Source: an uncultured Roseburia sp. (GTDB lineage Bacteria > Bacillota > Clostridia > Lachnospirales > Lachnospiraceae). From it: a stretch of DNA of 15,724 nucleotides. The DNA lies in the NCBI GenBank assembly GCA_900548205.1, contig URJS01000060.1, positions 1 through 15,724 of the forward strand, written 5' to 3'. Every line of letters starts with the position of its first letter. Positions within the stretch are counted from its first letter, which is position 1. The position numbers and the translations under genes were made by a program. Of the stretch, positions 13,159 through 15,724 are shown in pieces. Below the pieces are notes generated by a model. It saw nothing but the letters and a program-made list of their open reading frames with translations, had not been told where the DNA came from and made no database searches.

Positions 13159-15354
13159 TCATGCAGATTTTTTAAGCCCTGCAATTGCCTCCTCCAGTGC
13201 AGCCGTTCTTTGATCGAGCTGAACTTGCTGTGACGCATGATCCGATACAGCTGTCTTTGCGGCTTCCAATTCATTCTTAAATGCTGCAAAGCTGTCTGCT
13301 GTATACTCTCCCTCCTTTGTCAGCAAGCCCTCCGCCTCCTGGATCACCGCGTTAATTTTAACACGGTCAATTCGTCCAAAATCATTTTCAATCTCACCGA
13401 GCTTAAACTTTGCCTGTCGGATATAGCAAATATCATCATAAACACCAATCTTATTATTCAAAGAATTTTTTGAGATTTCCTCATCAAAATGGCCATAGGA
13501 ATTCATGATAAATGTACCGTCCTCAAGCACCGTTATTCCTGTATAGCCGGTGTCACCGCCATAACGATTGGGGGCATAATCCATATCTAAAACAAAGGTA
13601 AAATCACCCGGCTTTTGTGCCATAAGGTCCTCATATGTGCCGACCCATGCTTCCCAGCCGCCGCAACGCCAATCATCTGCACCATCAAGAACACCGTTTT
13701 TGTTCAGGTCATAGTTGACGCGGCGGAAGGTTATGAGCAGCCGTCCGCTGATCGGATCATAGACAGCCTTATGACGTTCTCCTGCAAGTGTTCCCGGAAG
13801 ATCCACCGGCTGACTCCATGTTTCGCCCTCATCATCGGAATACGTCATGGTCGAATGACCATTGTGTTTTTGGTTTCTTGCGAGTGCAACAATACGCTTT
13901 CCATCCGGTGACCGGAACATTCCGATTTCACACATCCCCTTCGGGGTCTCGATTTCATGATAATCCTGCAGCAGCGGGGTTGGCTCACTCCATGTCTCTC
14001 CCCACTCATCTCCCTGCTGCTCAAACGTCAGGTAGGTCTTATAATTCACAAATTTTCCATTACTGTCATCGTGATAGACACCCATCCACTTCGGTATGGG
14101 CTTTCCCGTCTGCGGGTCTCTCAGCTGTATAAGGCTTGCCATTGCCACGATAGCCTGTCTCTTGTTACCGGAAGCATCCTTCGCGTGCCATGACTGATAA
14201 GGCGTCCATGTCTCGCCGTCATCATCGGAATACGAGGTCTCCCAGCCGCCCTGCTGCTTCCCCCAGCTGGTCGGACATGCGGTGATCAGCATGATCCGCT
14301 CTCTGCCATCCGGCAATGTAAGCGTATATAAGGTAGGCGTCTCCTGAGAATTTTTCCACGACTCCGGTGTATTCTCCTTCTCCACCCATGTCTCGCCGTT
14401 ATCCGTACTGGTCCGCATGACCAACGGCCCTACGCCATGCCCGATGGGATAAGCCGTGATCAGCTTTCCGGTACGGGTCCGCACCATATCCGGCTGTCCG
14501 AGGTAATGCCGCTGGTGTTTATAATCCTCATGCTTTTCCATATCCGTCAGATACTTCTCATTCAGCTGATAGTTTTCATTCCATAGCTCATTATACATAT
14601 TTAATGCTTGCGGCTGATCGCCATCATCTGTCAGGGCATCCTGTGCAATTTCTTCCTCAGATAATACCCTACTGTAAATTTTCACCTCATCGACCAGACC
14701 GTCAAAACCAACTCCGCCAATTTTTTGTACCGGCGCATAGAAAGTATTTCCTTCCTCACTCGTCCATGGATTCGCCTCATCCGCTTTCTTTCCATTTACA
14801 TACATGGTAATGCCAACCTTCGGGTCTTGTGTCCATGTAATATGATACCATTCATTTGAAGTAAAAGGATATACTGCTGACAGTATGTCCTTATCCGTGG
14901 CTCCGACATGAACGCCTCCCACACTGCTTGGTTCTGATGTAAGCTTTAAGTCAAACCCAAACAGGTCATCCCCTGTGGAAAGAACACTGCATCGATGGTC
15001 CAGAGAACCTTCCTGCTTCACCCAGTAGCTCACCGTCCATGGACCCTTGTCCGTTAAATCAAAAGCCTCATGTGGCAGGCGAATATGCGCGTCCTGCGAT
15101 AGCTTTGCAGCCATGCCGGAAGGTCCCTGCTCATAGGTGATCGGCACATCAGTAGCTGCATTCTTATCTTCACCTCCCCACTGGCTATTGGTGTTTTTCT
15201 GATCAAACGAGTAGTACGCGACTCTGTTTGGATCAGAAGCACCGACAGCCTCCTCATTATTTAAGCCTGCGGCAACAGTAGTTGTTGATAAAAGCGGTAA
15301 AATCATACCGGCACTCATTGCCGCGGATACTAATGATGTAATCTTTTTATTCAT
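13159..15354 (-). CDS. Secreted sialidase-like (BNR/Asp-box) glycosidase with LamG and FIVAR domains
   Basis: 731-aa exported protein. Signal peptide: MNKK, hydrophobic core 6-24, probable cleavage after VAA at 27-29. A LamG/concanavalin-like domain (about 43-232, ending GFDGLVDEVKIYSRVLSEEEI) probably binds glycans. The catalytic-type beta-propeller (about 252-655) carries Asp-boxes STDNGETW 316-323, SDDDGETW 376-383 and SDDEGETW 506-513, plus a degenerate one at 448-455. A FIVAR-type three-helix repeat ends the protein (about 662-731); there is no LPxTG, so it is probably released or held non-covalently. Glu476, Arg493 and Tyr604 lie where sialidases have Glu, Arg and Tyr, but the FRIP arginine is absent (LGQP at 285-288). 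DLNKNGVLDGAD at 549-560 resembles an EF-hand/dockerin calcium loop. Start 15354 has AAAGGAG 9 nt upstream. Database name would be sialidase family; substrate is uncertain. Confidence 0.85.
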   Translation of the reverse strand: MNKKITSLVSAAMSAGMILPLLSTTTVAAGLNNEEAVGASDPNRVAYYSFDQKNTNSQWGGEDKNAATDVPITYEQGPSGMAAKLSQDAHIRLPHEAFDLTDKGPWTVSYWVKQEGSLDHRCSVLSTGDDLFGFDLKLTSEPSSVGGVHVGATDKDILSAVYPFTSNEWYHITWTQDPKVGITMYVNGKKADEANPWTSEEGNTFYAPVQKIGGVGFDGLVDEVKIYSRVLSEEEIAQDALTDDGDQPQALNMYNELWNENYQLNEKYLTDMEKHEDYKHQRHYLGQPDMVRTRTGKLITAYPIGHGVGPLVMRTSTDNGETWVEKENTPESWKNSQETPTLYTLTLPDGRERIMLITACPTSWGKQQGGWETSYSDDDGETWTPYQSWHAKDASGNKRQAIVAMASLIQLRDPQTGKPIPKWMGVYHDDSNGKFVNYKTYLTFEQQGDEWGETWSEPTPLLQDYHEIETPKGMCEIGMFRSPDGKRIVALARNQKHNGHSTMTYSDDEGETWSQPVDLPGTLAGERHKAVYDPISGRLLITFRRVNYDLNKNGVLDGADDWRCGGWEAWVGTYEDLMAQKPGDFTFVLDMDYAPNRYGGDTGYTGITVLEDGTFIMNSYGHFDEEISKNSLNNKIGVYDDICYIRQAKFKLGEIENDFGRIDRVKINAVIQEAEGLLTKEGEYTADSFAAFKNELEAAKTAVSDHASQQVQLDQRTAALEEAIAGLKKSA

Positions 15355-15375
15355 TCCAATTATCTCCTTTCATTT

Positions 15376-15409
15376 CTATACTCCAGCCATGCACGAAACC
15401 TCCTGCATG
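15376..15409 (-). promoter_or_regulatory. Hairpin with SD in its loop and a four-codon uORF
   Basis: CATGCA (minus 15409-15404) and TGCATG (15393-15388) form a perfect 6-bp stem; the 10-nt loop is GGAGGTTTCG. The AGGAGG (15404-15399) is 8 nt before ATG (15390-15388), which reads Met-Ala-Gly-Val-stop (15390-15376). The stop is 21 nt before the glycosidase ATG. Geometry is ideal for initiation, so it may be a leader uORF, but the ORF is so short it could be chance. Confidence 0.4.
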
Positions 15410-15430
15410 TGGTATTTATGCGTTCTGCCA

Positions 15431-15542
15431 GGTATAGCGAACCTTTTGGGCACTCGAAGCCTATAGAAACAAACCGGCTCTTAATCGTCCGATCCATACG
15501 CCGGGTTCAATCATTCTCAAAGAATCTGATTGTTCGCTATCG
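15431..15542. ncRNA. Candidate multi-branched structured RNA element
   Basis: An outer 9-bp stem ATAGCGAAC (15434-15442)/GTTCGCTAT (15532-15540) encloses two further helices: AACCGGC (15472-15478)/GCCGGGTT (15500-15507, one bulge) and CAATC-ATTCT (15508-15517)/AGAAT-CT-GATTG (15521-15532, two-nt bulge). The latter begins directly after the former, as in a multi-helix junction. The last G of GATTG is shared with the outer stem. No known riboswitch class is recognised. Both strands can fold; the minus strand is the sense strand of the glycosidase leader. Confidence 0.4.
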
Positions 15543-15671
15543 CCAAAAATTTCAATCGCATTCGTATTTTTGCCACACAGTGATCTGTAGTGCTTTATAC
15601 CCCTCGTCCCCTCAGCCGTAACTCATCCTTCGTCTAAAACTCCCCAGTACAATCACCTCTTTTCTCTCCCT

Positions 15672-15717
15672 GAGCGGTCTCGGAAACTCTATGAATCCCA
15701 TAGTTCCGCTCTTTTTT
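15672..15717 (+). terminator. Rho-independent terminator on +, without a visible gene
   Basis: GAGCGG (15672-15677) pairs with CCGCTC (15706-15711), with inner GGAA/TTCC and CTATG (15689-15693)/CATAG (15699-15703) helices; TTTTTT follows at 15712-15717. The U-tract is on the + side only. The only annotated sequence upstream on + is antisense to the glycosidase leader, so what it terminates is unknown. Confidence 0.7.
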
Positions 15718-15724
15718 ATTTATT

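Larger units (their letters stand above)
15355..15724 (-). other. 370-nt gene-free, structured leader of the sialidase-like gene
   Basis: No clear gene. On the minus strand it forms the leader or promoter region of the glycosidase. It holds a multi-branched fold (15431-15542), a hairpin with SD and tiny uORF (15376-15409), a hairpin CAC-T-ACAG/CTGT-GTG near 15577-15595, an open minus frame of 53 codons without a good start (15464-15622), and a terminator facing the other way at the right edge. The best -10-like hexamer on the minus strand is TATAAA (15599-15594), without a matching -35, so the promoter is not settled. Confidence 0.5.

Noticed and set aside
15431..15542. Retron msr-msd or mobile element with 9-bp terminal inverted repeats
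   Set aside because: There is no reverse transcriptase or transposase in the window, no target-site duplication visible, and the inverted repeats fit a plain RNA closing stem better.
1..15724. CRISPR arrays, tRNA, rRNA and insertion sequences
   Set aside because: No regularly spaced direct repeats, no tRNA cloverleaf or rRNA stretches, and no transposase frame were seen on either strand.

Overview
The window looks like a chromosomal segment of a Gram-positive anaerobe of the class Clostridia, most plausibly a gut Lachnospiraceae-type bacterium. The reasons are moderate G+C, strong AGGAGG-type ribosome binding sites, a CIRCE-controlled clpB, dnaE next to pfkA, a RelP-like small alarmone synthetase, a two-gene ThrE-type exporter, and a secreted LamG-propeller-FIVAR glycosidase typical of host-glycan users. 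The genus assignment is inference.

Layout. At the left end two + strand genes (62-1278) overlap by ATGA and encode the two halves of a ThrE-family amino- or organic-acid exporter. Every other gene is on the minus strand, so in transcription order (right to left) they read: LamG/BNR sialidase-like secreted protein (13159-15354), clpB (10188-12776), dnaE (6501-9983), pfkA (5475-6449), SpoU-family rRNA methyltransferase (4492-5280), an overlapping 87-codon gene of unknown function (4232-4495), RelP-like (p)ppGpp synthetase (3382-4059) and a Uup-type ABC-F ATPase (1315-3174).

Transcription units. The glycosidase gene is isolated, with a 370-nt structured leader and a strong hairpin terminator at 13006-13032. 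clpB has a near-consensus promoter whose -35 box lies inside a CIRCE operator, indicating HrcA control. dnaE and pfkA are 51 nt apart, probably co-transcribed, and end at a long terminator at 5422-5457. The methyltransferase and the 87-codon gene overlap by 4 nt and are translationally coupled. dnaE, the alarmone synthetase gene and the ABC-F gene each have a good extended -10 promoter with a poor -35.

Functional picture. Most of the window is housekeeping: replication, glycolysis, rRNA modification, ribosome rescue, stringent response and protein disaggregation. The accessory part is the right end. The glycosidase has several Asp-boxes but lacks the usual sialidase FRIP arginine, and it carries an EF-hand-like loop inside the propeller. 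Its upstream region (15355-15724) holds a multi-branched fold, a short uORF with a perfect SD in a hairpin loop, a coding-like open frame without a start, and a terminator pointing the opposite way with no gene to serve. That region is the best candidate here for something undescribed.
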